Assembly (NCBI RefSeq): GCF_013044505.1
Contig: NZ_JABERD010000046.1
Coordinates: 1 to 55,942, forward strand
Direction: 5' to 3'
Source of the DNA: Streptomyces sp. S3(2020)
Lineage (GTDB): Bacteria; Actinomycetota; Actinomycetes; Streptomycetales; Streptomycetaceae
DNA: 55,942 bases
Program-made: the position numbers and the translations under genes
Notes under the pieces: generated by a model
What the model was told of the DNA's origin: nothing
What the model saw: the letters and a program-made list of their open reading frames with translations, nothing else
Database searches by the model: none
In this document: positions 15,700 to 23,569 of the stretch, piece after piece
Layout: the number at the start of each line of letters is the position of its first letter
How positions within the stretch are numbered: the first letter of the stretch is position 1

Positions 15700-16965
15700 A
15701 TGACGCAGCGCGGCAGACACCGCAGGCAGAAGCGAGGCAGAGCGGCGCGAGCCTTCCTGGCCGGGACCGCCCTCGCGCTCACCGCCGCCGCCACGATGAT
15801 CAGTGCCTCGCAGGCCACGGTCGCCGACGATCCGGGGGCCCTGAAGCCGCTCGCCACGTCCGCCGAGACGGACGTACTGCGCCTGCGCGAACACCTGGAG
15901 CCGCAGCGCGATCTCGACCGGCTCGCCTCCGCGATGGGCCGGCCGGTCGGCGTGAGCGCCGTCCTCGACAGCGCCGACCACACCCTGCGCAGCGCCGACG
16001 ACTGTTCCGCCACCGACCGCGAGGCGCTGCCCGTCGAGCCGGCCGCCACCCGCGCGTACTGCTGGGACGCCGCCGACACCCGGTCCTGGCAGGCCGGCGC
16101 GGTCACCACCTCGGGCGACGCGGACGACGACGGCATGTGGGGGCAGAACCGGGTGATCCTGTCGGCCTGGTCGCAGGGCGCCCATGATCTGGCCAAGGTG
16201 GCGTTCATCGACGCGGGCGACCTGGACCGCCCCACCTACTCCTGGGTCCTGCTCGCCGTCCCGGTCGACGGCGGCCGTGACTACCGCGCCCTCGACTCCC
16301 GGATCTCCGGCATGGTCTGGTACCAGGACAAGCTGCTGGTGACCGCCGCCGAGGGCCTGTACGTGTACGACATGGACCGCGTCCAGCGCACCACGGTGGA
16401 CAGCCCCGCCGTCGGCCGCGTGGACGGCGGCTGGGCGGCGCACGGCAACCGCTGGGTGCTGCCCGCGGTCGGCACCTACAGCCTGGCCGGCGGGAAGGCC
16501 GCCGCGCAGCCCGACTATCTCTCCCTGGACCGCAGCACCTCCCCCGACAGTCTGGTCGCGAGCGAGTGGGTCTCCACGGACGACGACCGGGACGTGCGGC
16601 TGTGGCGCTACGACTTCAGCAGCGCCTCCGACCGCGCCGGACTCCTCACCACGGACCCCGCCGGGTACACCCGGGTCGACGAGGCGTACGAGACGGAGGC
16701 GGCCGGCGTCGGCGCCGTGCTGTCGTACGGCTCCGACTGGTACCTCGGCCGTGCCGCGGACGCGGACGGCGACCACGGGACGCTGTGGCGGCAGAGCGCG
16801 ACCGGCGCGCGGGCCACCCGGTGCGGCACCGACGAGAGCCGCCAGTGCTGGAGCACCGAGTCGGATTCCCTGTCCTACTGGGAGGCGACCGGCGAGGTCT
16901 GGTCGCAGTCGGGCCGGATGCTGTTCGCCATGCCGCTGGCCTCGGTCGACAGAGCGCTGGGCTAG
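15700..16965 (+). CDS. Secreted protein of unknown function
   Basis: 421-residue protein that I do not recognise. The N-terminus (RRQKRGRAARAFLAGTALAL then TAAATMISASQA) is a long Arg-rich signal peptide with a probable cleavage after SQA or TVA. The rest is Asp/Ser/Trp-rich with repeated strands of the SWVLLAVPVDG, GMVWYQDKLLVTAAEGLYVYD and RWVLPAVGTYSL kind, suggesting a secreted beta-propeller-like fold with four late or mid cysteines. Its start is ATG 15700, shortly after GGGAGGACGAC. A GNAT gene follows 64 bp downstream on the same strand. Confidence 0.75.
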   Translation: MTQRGRHRRQKRGRAARAFLAGTALALTAAATMISASQATVADDPGALKPLATSAETDVLRLREHLEPQRDLDRLASAMGRPVGVSAVLDSADHTLRSADDCSATDREALPVEPAATRAYCWDAADTRSWQAGAVTTSGDADDDGMWGQNRVILSAWSQGAHDLAKVAFIDAGDLDRPTYSWVLLAVPVDGGRDYRALDSRISGMVWYQDKLLVTAAEGLYVYDMDRVQRTTVDSPAVGRVDGGWAAHGNRWVLPAVGTYSLAGGKAAAQPDYLSLDRSTSPDSLVASEWVSTDDDRDVRLWRYDFSSASDRAGLLTTDPAGYTRVDEAYETEAAGVGAVLSYGSDWYLGRAADADGDHGTLWRQSATGARATRCGTDESRQCWSTESDSLSYWEATGEVWSQSGRMLFAMPLASVDRALG

Positions 16966-17029
16966 GGCCCGGCGGGCGGATCACGGCGCCGTTCGACAGA
17001 TCATCGGGCCGGATGGTTCCCTGGCAGGC

Positions 17030-17602
17030 ATGGCCAACATCCCCGTGACCACCTGGTCCCTGGAACAGACCGCCCCGACCGACGTCCTCCCGGCCGCCGG
17101 GCCGGAGGGCGACGTCAGGATCGTGCGCTCCGAGGTCCCCTCCCCCGAGTTCAGCCGCTTCCTGTACGCCTCCGTCGGCGGCGACATCCTCTGGACGGAC
17201 CGGCTCGGCTGGACGTACCCGCGGTGGGAGGAGCATCTGGGCCGGCCCGGTGTGGAGACCTGGGTGGCGTACGACCGGGGCACGCCCGCGGGGTACGTGG
17301 AGCTGGAGCCGCAGGACGACGGGATCGTGGAGATCGTCTACTTCGGGCTGATCCCGGCCTTCCGGGGCCGCCGGATCGGCGGCCACCTGCTGTCGTACGG
17401 CGCCGCCCGCGCCTGGGACCTCGCGGACCGCTGGCCGGGGCTGGCGCCGACGAAGCGGGTCTGGCTGCATACATGCAGCCTGGACGGGGAGCACGCCATG
17501 GACAACTATCTGCGCCGGGGCTTCAAGCTCTTCGACACCAAGGTCGAGGAGGAGCCCGACGTGGCCGCACCGGGGCCCTGGCCGGGCGCTTACCCGGCCT
17601 GA
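17030..17602 (+). CDS. GNAT family N-acetyltransferase
   Basis: 190-residue acetyl-CoA-dependent acyltransferase. The core GNAT fold is visible: WVAYDRGTPAGYVELE (strands 2-3), IVEIVYFGLIPAFRGRRIGGHLLSYGAARAW (strand 4 plus the acetyl-CoA pyrophosphate loop RGRRIGG), and the late MDNYLRRGFKLFDT segment. The acceptor is unknown. ATG at 17030 is favoured because the fold and family-like N-terminus begin there; the ribosome site is weak. It is followed by a strong terminator hairpin that separates it from the sulfur operon. Confidence 0.88.
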   Translation: MANIPVTTWSLEQTAPTDVLPAAGPEGDVRIVRSEVPSPEFSRFLYASVGGDILWTDRLGWTYPRWEEHLGRPGVETWVAYDRGTPAGYVELEPQDDGIVEIVYFGLIPAFRGRRIGGHLLSYGAARAWDLADRWPGLAPTKRVWLHTCSLDGEHAMDNYLRRGFKLFDTKVEEEPDVAAPGPWPGAYPA

Positions 17603-17640
17603 CCTGCGCGGACAAGACGTCGCGCAACGTATGTGATCGA

Positions 17641-17677
17641 GGACACCCTTGTCTCACTCTACGGGACAAGGGTGTCC
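17641..17677 (+). terminator. Strong hairpin terminator after the GNAT gene
   Basis: A perfect 13-bp stem, GGACACCCTTGTC (17641-17653) with GACAAGGGTGTCC (17665-17677), and an 11-nt loop, 38 nt after the GNAT stop codon and upstream of the sulfur leader peptide. Confidence 0.8.
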
Positions 17678-17753
17678 GCATGATGGACGAAGCTGGACTG
17701 TGTCCAGAACGCCGTGACACGCTTCCGTCATGTCTGGAACTGGAATTGCCTTG

Positions 17754-17813
17754 GTGAGTCGGCGGCACGTCGACCTCGGCCGCATGTCCAGCGCCATCTG
17801 TCCGGCGCGCTGA
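17754..17813 (+). CDS. Cysteine-containing leader peptide of the sulfur operon
   Basis: 19-residue peptide VSRRHVDLGRMSSAICPAR from a GTG. It matches the form of the 'putative leader peptides' repeatedly found upstream of sulfur and cysteine genes in Streptomyces (R-R-H-x-D-L-x-R then S-S/A-x-x-C). The single Cys near the end is thought to let ribosome stalling at low cysteine report sulfur status, an attenuation-like role. It lacks a ribosome site, and a possible -10 (TGGAAT, 17741-17746) lies exactly 7 nt upstream of the GTG, consistent with a leaderless transcript. It ends 127 nt before cysI. Confidence 0.72.
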   Translation: MSRRHVDLGRMSSAICPAR

Positions 17814-17940
17814 CGAGCCGCAGCACCGCCGACATCTCTCGTACCCCTCTTCAGCCTGCACGAAGACGCGCGCGTACACCCATGCGCCCGTACGAGCAGG
17901 TAAGAGCCGCTTTCCGCCTGTCCCGAAGGACGAAAAAACC

Positions 17941-19638
17941 ATGGCCGCCACCCCGCAGAACCCTGCTGCCACGACTCCGCGCCGCAAGGTGAGCCGTCAC
18001 CGCGGTGAGGGTCAGTGGGCCGCGGGACACCACACCCCGCTGAACGGCAACGAGCAGTTCAAGAAGGACGACGACGGTCTCAACGTGCGGACACGCATTG
18101 AGACGATCTACTCCAAGCGGGGCTTCGACTCGATCGACCCCAACGACCTGCGCGGCCGGATGCGCTGGTGGGGCCTCTACACCCAGCGCAAGCCCGGGAT
18201 CGACGGCGGCAAGACCGCGATCCTGGAGCCGGAGGAGCTGGACGACAAGTACTTCATGCTGCGGGTGCGGATCGACGGCGGACGCCTCACCACCCAGCAG
18301 CTGCGGGTGATCGGTGAGATCTCCGAGGAGTTCGCGCGCGGCAGCGCCGACATCACCGACCGGCAGAACATCCAGCTGCACTGGATCCGTATCGAGGACG
18401 TCCCGGAGATCTGGAACCGCCTGGAGGCGGTCGGTCTGTCCACGACCGAGGCCTGCGGCGACTGCCCGCGTGTCGTCATCGGCTCGCCGGTCGCCGGTAT
18501 CGCCGAGGACGAGATCATCGACGGCACCTGGGCGATCGACGAGATCCACGAGCGGTACATCGGCAGCAAGGAGTTCTCCAACCTGCCGCGCAAGTTCAAG
18601 ACGGCGATCTCCGGCTCCCCGCTGCTCGACGTCGTCCACGAGATCAACGACGTGGCCTTCGTCGGCGTCGAGCACCCCGAGCACGGCCCCGGCTTCGACG
18701 TGTGGGTGGGCGGCGGTCTGTCCACCAACCCGAAGCTCGGCGTCCGGCTCGGCGCCTGGGTGCCGCTGGAGGAGGTCCCGGACGTCTGGGCCGGTGTGAT
18801 CGGCATCTTCCGTGACTGGGGCTACCGGCGGCTGCGCACGCGTGCCCGTCTGAAGTTCCTCGTCGCCGACTGGGGCGCGGAGAAGTTCCGCCAGGTCCTG
18901 GAGGACGACTACCTGGCGCGCAAGCTGGTCGACGGCCCCGCGCCCGCCGACCCGGCGGGCCGCTGGCGCGACCACGTCGGTGTGCACCGGCAGAAGGACG
19001 GCCGTTACTACGTGGGCTTCGCCCCGCGCGTCGGCCGCGTCGACGGCGCCACGCTGACGAAGATCGCCGAGGTGGCCGAGGCGCACGGCTCGGGCCGGCT
19101 GCGCACCACCGTCGAGCAGAAGATGATCGTCCTCGATGTGGAGGAGGCGCAGGTCGAGCCGCTGGTCGAGGCCCTTCAGGCCCTTGACCTGACCGCCAAG
19201 CCGTCCCCGTTCCGGCGCGGCACCATGGCCTGCACCGGTATCGAGTACTGCAAGCTCGCCATCGTCGAGACCAAGCAGCGCGGCTCCTCGCTGATCGACG
19301 AACTGGAGCGCCGGATCCCGGAGTTCGACGAGCCGCTCACCATCAACATCAACGGCTGCCCGAACGCCTGCGCCCGTATCCAGGTGGCGGACATCGGTCT
19401 CAAGGGCCAGCTCGTGCTCAACGACCAGGGCGAGCAGGTCGAGGGCTACCAGGTGCACCTGGGCGGCGCCCTCGGTCTGGAGGCCGGCTTCGGCCGCAAG
19501 GTCCGTGGTCTGAAGGTCACCTCCGACGAACTCCCCGACTACGTCGAGCGGGTCCTGACGCGCTTCCAGGAGCAGCGCGAGGACGGCGAGCGGTTCGCCG
19601 CCTGGGCCTCGCGGGCGTCCGAGGAGGCCCTCTCATGA
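17941..19638 (+). CDS. cysI: Ferredoxin-type nitrite/sulfite reductase
   Basis: 565-residue siroheme and [4Fe-4S] reductase that takes sulfite to sulfide with six electrons, probably from ferredoxin. It shows the two-fold ferredoxin-like/SiR-HP repeat, DITDRQNIQLHW (siroheme contact), and the cofactor-ligating cysteines TMACTGIEYCK near residue 427 and NGCPNACAR near 466. As the first structural gene of the sulfur operon behind a Cys leader peptide, it is better read as sulfite than nitrite reductase. The ATG follows GAAGGACGA. The stop overlaps the start of the zinc-ribbon gene by 4 nt. Confidence 0.93.
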   Translation: MAATPQNPAATTPRRKVSRHRGEGQWAAGHHTPLNGNEQFKKDDDGLNVRTRIETIYSKRGFDSIDPNDLRGRMRWWGLYTQRKPGIDGGKTAILEPEELDDKYFMLRVRIDGGRLTTQQLRVIGEISEEFARGSADITDRQNIQLHWIRIEDVPEIWNRLEAVGLSTTEACGDCPRVVIGSPVAGIAEDEIIDGTWAIDEIHERYIGSKEFSNLPRKFKTAISGSPLLDVVHEINDVAFVGVEHPEHGPGFDVWVGGGLSTNPKLGVRLGAWVPLEEVPDVWAGVIGIFRDWGYRRLRTRARLKFLVADWGAEKFRQVLEDDYLARKLVDGPAPADPAGRWRDHVGVHRQKDGRYYVGFAPRVGRVDGATLTKIAEVAEAHGSGRLRTTVEQKMIVLDVEEAQVEPLVEALQALDLTAKPSPFRRGTMACTGIEYCKLAIVETKQRGSSLIDELERRIPEFDEPLTININGCPNACARIQVADIGLKGQLVLNDQGEQVEGYQVHLGGALGLEAGFGRKVRGLKVTSDELPDYVERVLTRFQEQREDGERFAAWASRASEEALS

Positions 19639-19814
19639 GCGAGCGGGCCGCCCCCTTCTACTGCCCCTACTGCGGCGACGAGGACCTCCGTCCGTCCGAA
19701 CAGGGCCACGGCGCGTGGGAATGCGCGGCGTGCAACCGCGCTTTCCAGTTGAAGTTCCTCGGGCTCCTCGCCCGGGGTCTTCAGCAGTCCGAAGCAGGGG
19801 GAGAGCACATATGA
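19635..19814 (+). CDS. Small zinc-ribbon protein in the sulfur operon
   Basis: 59-residue protein too short to be called by length alone. It has two knuckles, YCPYCGDED and WECAACNRAF, a typical four-cysteine zinc ribbon, and a hydrophobic tail QLKFLGLLARGL. It overlaps cysI by ATGA on one side and cysH by ATGA on the other, so it is translated within the operon. A protein of this size occupies this slot between sulfite reductase and cysH in Streptomyces. Its role is unknown; partner binding or metal/redox sensing are possibilities. Confidence 0.85.
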   Translation: MSERAAPFYCPYCGDEDLRPSEQGHGAWECAACNRAFQLKFLGLLARGLQQSEAGGEHI

Positions 19815-20521
19815 CCGCCGTTCAGGAAGAACGTACGACCGACGATCTCAAGGCGCTCGCCGAGCAGGCGGGCCGTGACCTGGAGGACGCCTCCGCGCTG
19901 GAGATCCTCCAGTGGGCCGTCGACACGTTCGGCAAGAGCTTCTGTGTGACCTCCTCCATGGAGGACGCGGTCGTCGCGCACCTCGCGTCCCGGGCCCGCA
20001 AGGGTGTGGACGTGGTGTTCCTCGACACCGGCTACCACTTCCCGGAGACCATCGGCACCCGGGACGCGGTCGAGGCCGTGATGGACGTCAACGTCATCAC
20101 GCTCACCCCGCGTCAGAGCGTCGCCGAGCAGGACGCGGAGTACGGGCCCCGACTGCACGACCGCGACCCCGACCTGTGCTGCAAGCTGCGCAAGGTGCAG
20201 CCCCTGGAGCAGGGCCTCACCCGGTATCTGGCCTGGGCGACCGGGCTGCGCCGCGACGAGTCCCCGACCCGGGCGAACACCCCGGTCGTCGGCTGGGACG
20301 AGAAGCGCCGGAAGGTCAAGGTCTCCCCGATCGCCCGCTGGACCCAGGACGACGTGGACGCCTACGTCGCCGAACACGGCGTCCTCACCAACCCGCTGCT
20401 GATGGACGGCTACGCCTCCGTCGGCTGCGCCCCCTGCACCCGCCGGGTCCTTGAGGGCGAGGACGCGCGCGCCGGCCGCTGGGCGGGCCGCGGGAAGACC
20501 GAGTGCGGGCTGCACGAATGA
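19811..20521 (+). CDS. cysH: APS reductase (thioredoxin-dependent, 4Fe-4S)
   Basis: 236-residue adenylylsulfate reductase that turns APS into sulfite and AMP. It has the PP-loop-like core SSMEDAVVAHLASRARKGVDVVFLDTGYHFPET. DLCCKLRK plus GCAPCTRR supply the CC and CxxC cysteines of the [4Fe-4S] cluster, which mark APS rather than PAPS reductases. The C-terminal ECGLHE carries the catalytic cysteine. ATG at 19811 overlaps the preceding stop. Its own stop overlaps cysC (ATGA). Confidence 0.93.
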   Translation: MTAVQEERTTDDLKALAEQAGRDLEDASALEILQWAVDTFGKSFCVTSSMEDAVVAHLASRARKGVDVVFLDTGYHFPETIGTRDAVEAVMDVNVITLTPRQSVAEQDAEYGPRLHDRDPDLCCKLRKVQPLEQGLTRYLAWATGLRRDESPTRANTPVVGWDEKRRKVKVSPIARWTQDDVDAYVAEHGVLTNPLLMDGYASVGCAPCTRRVLEGEDARAGRWAGRGKTECGLHE

Positions 20522-21081
20522 CCATCACCGAGAAGGAGTTGCACGTGACGACCGGAGCCACCGTCTGGCTCACGGGTCTGCCGAGTGCCGGCAAGACCAC
20601 CATCGCGTACGAGCTGGCTGGCCGGCTGCGCGAGGAGGGCCATCTCGTCGAGGTGCTCGACGGCGACGAGATCCGCGAGTTCATCTCGGCGGGCCTCGGC
20701 TTCAGCCGCGAGGACCGGCACACGAACGTGCAGCGCATCGGCTTCCTCGCCGAACTGCTCGCCCGCAACGGCGTCAAGGCGCTCGTCCCGGTGATCGCGC
20801 CGTACGCGGACAGCCGTGAGGCGGTGCGCAAGCGCCACCAGGAGGGCGGGGCGGCCTACATCGAGGTGCATGTGGCGACTCCGGTCGAGGTGTGCTCCGT
20901 ACGCGATGTGAAGGGTCTGTACGCCAAGCAGGCCGCGGGCGAGCTGTCCGGGCTCACCGGCGTCGACGACCCGTACGAGGAGCCCGAGTCGCCCGACCTG
21001 CGGATCGAGTCGCAGGACCAGACCGTCCAGGAGTCCGCGGCGGCTGTGCACGCGCTGCTCACCGAGAGGGGACTGGCATGA
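20518..21081 (+). CDS. cysC: Adenylylsulfate kinase
   Basis: 187-residue kinase that phosphorylates APS to PAPS. The Walker A GLPSAGKTT is at about residues 18-26. LDGDEIREFISAGLGFSREDRHTNVQRIGFLAELLARNGV is the APS-binding and lid region, and AAYIEVHVATPVEVCSVRDVKGLYAKQ follows. ATG at 20518 overlaps the cysH stop; a GTG at 20545 is an alternative. Because the adjacent CysH uses APS directly, PAPS made here is more likely needed for sulfotransfer than for assimilation. Confidence 0.93.
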   Translation: MTITEKELHVTTGATVWLTGLPSAGKTTIAYELAGRLREEGHLVEVLDGDEIREFISAGLGFSREDRHTNVQRIGFLAELLARNGVKALVPVIAPYADSREAVRKRHQEGGAAYIEVHVATPVEVCSVRDVKGLYAKQAAGELSGLTGVDDPYEEPESPDLRIESQDQTVQESAAAVHALLTERGLA

Positions 21082-22016
21082 CGACGACCGTCGCCGCGGT
21101 GGCGGAGGGTACGGACGCTCCGTACGCCCTCTCCCACCTGGACGCTCTCGAATCCGAGGCGGTCCACATCTTCCGCGAGGTGGCGGGTGAGTTCGAGCGG
21201 CCGGTGATCCTCTTCTCCGGCGGCAAGGACTCCATCGTCATGCTGCATCTGGCGCTCAAGGCCTTCGCGCCCGCCGCGATCCCCTTCTCCCTGCTGCACG
21301 TGGACACCGGGCACAACTTCCCCGAGGTGCTGGAGTACCGGGACCGTACGGTCGAGCGGCACGGTCTGCGGCTGCATGTCGCCTCCGTGCAGGACTACAT
21401 CGACCGCGGGGTGCTCAAGGAGCGTCCGGACGGGACCCGTAACCCGTTGCAGACGCTGCCGCTGACCGAGAAGATCCAGTCGGAGAAGTTCGACGCGGTC
21501 TTCGGCGGTGGCCGGCGCGACGAGGAGAAGGCCCGCGCCAAGGAGCGTGTCTTCTCCCTGCGCGACGAGTTCTCGCAGTGGGACCCGCGCCGCCAGCGCC
21601 CCGAACTGTGGAACCTCTACAACGGCCGGCACGCCCCCGGCGAACACGTCCGCGTCTTCCCCCTGTCCAACTGGACCGAACTGGACGTCTGGCAGTACAT
21701 CGCCCGCGAGGGCATCGAGCTGCCGGAGATCTACTTCGCGCACGAGCGTGAGGTGTTCGCGCGCAGCGGTATGTGGCTGACCGCCGGCGAGTGGGGCGGG
21801 CCCAAGGACGGCGAGAGTGTCGAGAAGCGCCTCGTGCGCTACCGGACCGTCGGTGACATGTCCTGCACCGGGGCCGTCGACTCGGACGCGGTGACGCTGG
21901 ACGACGTCATCGTCGAGATCGCGGCCTCCCGGCTGACCGAGCGGGGCGCGACCCGCGCCGACGACAAGATGTCCGAGGCCGCGATGGAAGACCGTAAGCG
22001 CGAGGGGTACTTCTAA
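21078..22016 (+). CDS. cysD: Sulfate adenylyltransferase subunit 2
   Basis: 312-residue catalytic subunit of ATP sulfurylase, which makes APS from ATP and sulfate with the GTPase CysN. The PP-loop SGGKDSIVMLHLALKAF is at about residues 49-65, followed by LLHVDTGHNFPEVLEYRD, AVFGGGRRDEEKARAKERVFS and VFPLSNWTELDVWQYI. The ATG overlaps the cysC stop by 4 nt; the cysN start follows 2 nt after the stop. Confidence 0.95.
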   Translation: MTTTVAAVAEGTDAPYALSHLDALESEAVHIFREVAGEFERPVILFSGGKDSIVMLHLALKAFAPAAIPFSLLHVDTGHNFPEVLEYRDRTVERHGLRLHVASVQDYIDRGVLKERPDGTRNPLQTLPLTEKIQSEKFDAVFGGGRRDEEKARAKERVFSLRDEFSQWDPRRQRPELWNLYNGRHAPGEHVRVFPLSNWTELDVWQYIAREGIELPEIYFAHEREVFARSGMWLTAGEWGGPKDGESVEKRLVRYRTVGDMSCTGAVDSDAVTLDDVIVEIAASRLTERGATRADDKMSEAAMEDRKREGYF

Positions 22017-22018
22017 GC

Positions 22019-23347
22019 ATGAGCACGACCACGGAACTCTCCGAGACCACGCTCCTGCGGTTCGCCACCGCCGGCTCCGTCGACGACGGCAAGTCCACCC
22101 TGGTGGGCCGGCTGCTGCACGACTCCAAGTCGGTGCTCACCGACCAGCTGGAGGCCGTGGAGCGGGCCTCGACCGCGCGCGGGCAGGAAGGTCCCGACCT
22201 CGCGCTGCTCACGGACGGTCTGCGGGCCGAGCGCGAGCAGGGCATCACCATCGACGTGGCGTACCGCTACTTCGCCACCGCCCGGCGCCGGTTCATCCTC
22301 GCCGACACGCCCGGCCATGTGCAGTACACCCGCAACATGGTGACGGGTGCCTCCACGGCCGAGCTGACGGTGATCCTGATCGACGCCCGCAACGGCGTCG
22401 TCGAGCAGACCCGCCGGCACGCGGCCCTCGCGGCGCTGCTGCGGGTGCCGCACGTGGTCCTCGCGGTGAACAAGATGGACCTGGTCGACTACCAGGAGTC
22501 CGTGTTCGCCGCGATCGCCGAGGAGTTCACGGCGTACGCGACCGAGCTGGGCGTCCCGGAGGTCACCGCGATCCCGATCTCGGCGCTCGCCGGTGACAAC
22601 GTGGTGGAGCCGTCCGCGAACATGGACTGGTACGGCGGTCCGACCGTCCTGGAGCACCTGGAGACGGTCCCGGTCACCCACGACCTGAGCCACTGCCACG
22701 CGCGGCTGCCCGTGCAGTTCGTGATCCGTCCGCAGACCGCCGAGCACCCGGACTACCGGGGCTACGCGGGCCAGATCGCCGCCGGTTCCTTCCGTGTCGG
22801 CGAGGCCGTGACCGTGCTGCCCTCGGGTCGCGGCTCGCGGATCGCCGGTATCGACCTGCTGGGTGAGCCGGTCGACGTCGCGTGGACGACCCAGTCGGTG
22901 ACGGTCCTCCTGGAGGACGACATCGACATCTCGCGCGGCGACCTGATCGTGCCCAGCAAGGACGCCCCGCCGACCACCCAGGACATCGAGGCGACCGTCT
23001 GCCATGTGGCCGACGCGCCGCTGACCGTCGGTCACCGGGTGCTGCTCAAGCACGGCACCCGCACGGTGAAGGCGATCGTCAAGGACATCCCGTCCCGTCT
23101 CACGCTCGACGACCTGTCCCTGCACCCGCACCCGGGACAGCTCGTCGCCAACGACATCGGCCGCGTGAAGGTCCGCACCGCGGAGCCGCTGCCGGTGGAC
23201 TCCTACGCCGACTCCCGGCGCACCGGCTCGTTCATCCTCATCGACCCGAACGACGGCACCACGCTCACCGCGGGCATGGTCGGCGAGTCGTTCGCGTCCC
23301 CGGAGCCCGTCAAGGACGCGGCCGAGGACGACGGGTGGGACTTCTGA
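22019..23347 (+). CDS. cysN: Sulfate adenylyltransferase subunit 1 (GTPase)
   Basis: 442-residue EF-Tu-like GTPase that drives APS synthesis by CysD. G-motifs are GSVDDGKSTL (G1), the GITIDVAYRYF switch region (G2), DTPGH (G3) and NKMDL (G4), followed by two beta-barrel domains. There is no C-terminal APS kinase fusion, in keeping with the separate cysC. Confidence 0.95.
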   Translation: MSTTTELSETTLLRFATAGSVDDGKSTLVGRLLHDSKSVLTDQLEAVERASTARGQEGPDLALLTDGLRAEREQGITIDVAYRYFATARRRFILADTPGHVQYTRNMVTGASTAELTVILIDARNGVVEQTRRHAALAALLRVPHVVLAVNKMDLVDYQESVFAAIAEEFTAYATELGVPEVTAIPISALAGDNVVEPSANMDWYGGPTVLEHLETVPVTHDLSHCHARLPVQFVIRPQTAEHPDYRGYAGQIAAGSFRVGEAVTVLPSGRGSRIAGIDLLGEPVDVAWTTQSVTVLLEDDIDISRGDLIVPSKDAPPTTQDIEATVCHVADAPLTVGHRVLLKHGTRTVKAIVKDIPSRLTLDDLSLHPHPGQLVANDIGRVKVRTAEPLPVDSYADSRRTGSFILIDPNDGTTLTAGMVGESFASPEPVKDAAEDDGWDF

Positions 23348-23569
23348 CATGAACTCCACCGACTACTTCTCCACGTTCGCGAAGGAGGGCGGCCGCGTCG
23401 GCAGCGGTGCGCTCGGCAGCGGGCAGGGCGGGGTGGCGCGATGTGTGCGCTGACGTACGCGCACCGCTTGCGCGCCCTCACCCCCCACCGCCGTAGACGC
23501 AGACCTGCCGACCTCCCGGCCACGACCTGAGAGACCGTGACCGCCGGGCCTCCGAGAGGAACACCTCCC
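23348..23569 (+). other. Spacer between cysN and the sulfonate transporter, possible short ORFs
   Basis: A 34-codon frame starts 2 nt after cysN (23349-23453; MNSTDYFSTFAKEGGR then GSGALG repeats). A 29-codon frame (23441-23530; MCALTYAHRLRALTPHRRRR) follows. Neither has a family I recognise. The second carries a Cys at position 2 and could be another regulatory peptide, but its form does not match the typical leader. Low confidence that either is a gene. Confidence 0.3.

Larger units (their letters stand above)
17603..17940 (+). promoter_or_regulatory. Control region of the sulfur assimilation operon
   Basis: This 338-bp stretch holds a terminator hairpin (17641-17677), a perfect palindrome CTGGAC-TGT-GTCCAG (17693-17707) with a related TGTCTGGAAC copy at 17731-17740, a leader peptide gene (17754-17813), and 127 bp of leader RNA before cysI. 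A second short in-frame ATG (MRPYEQVRAAF, from 17882) overlaps the cysI start but is probably incidental. Confidence 0.6.
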
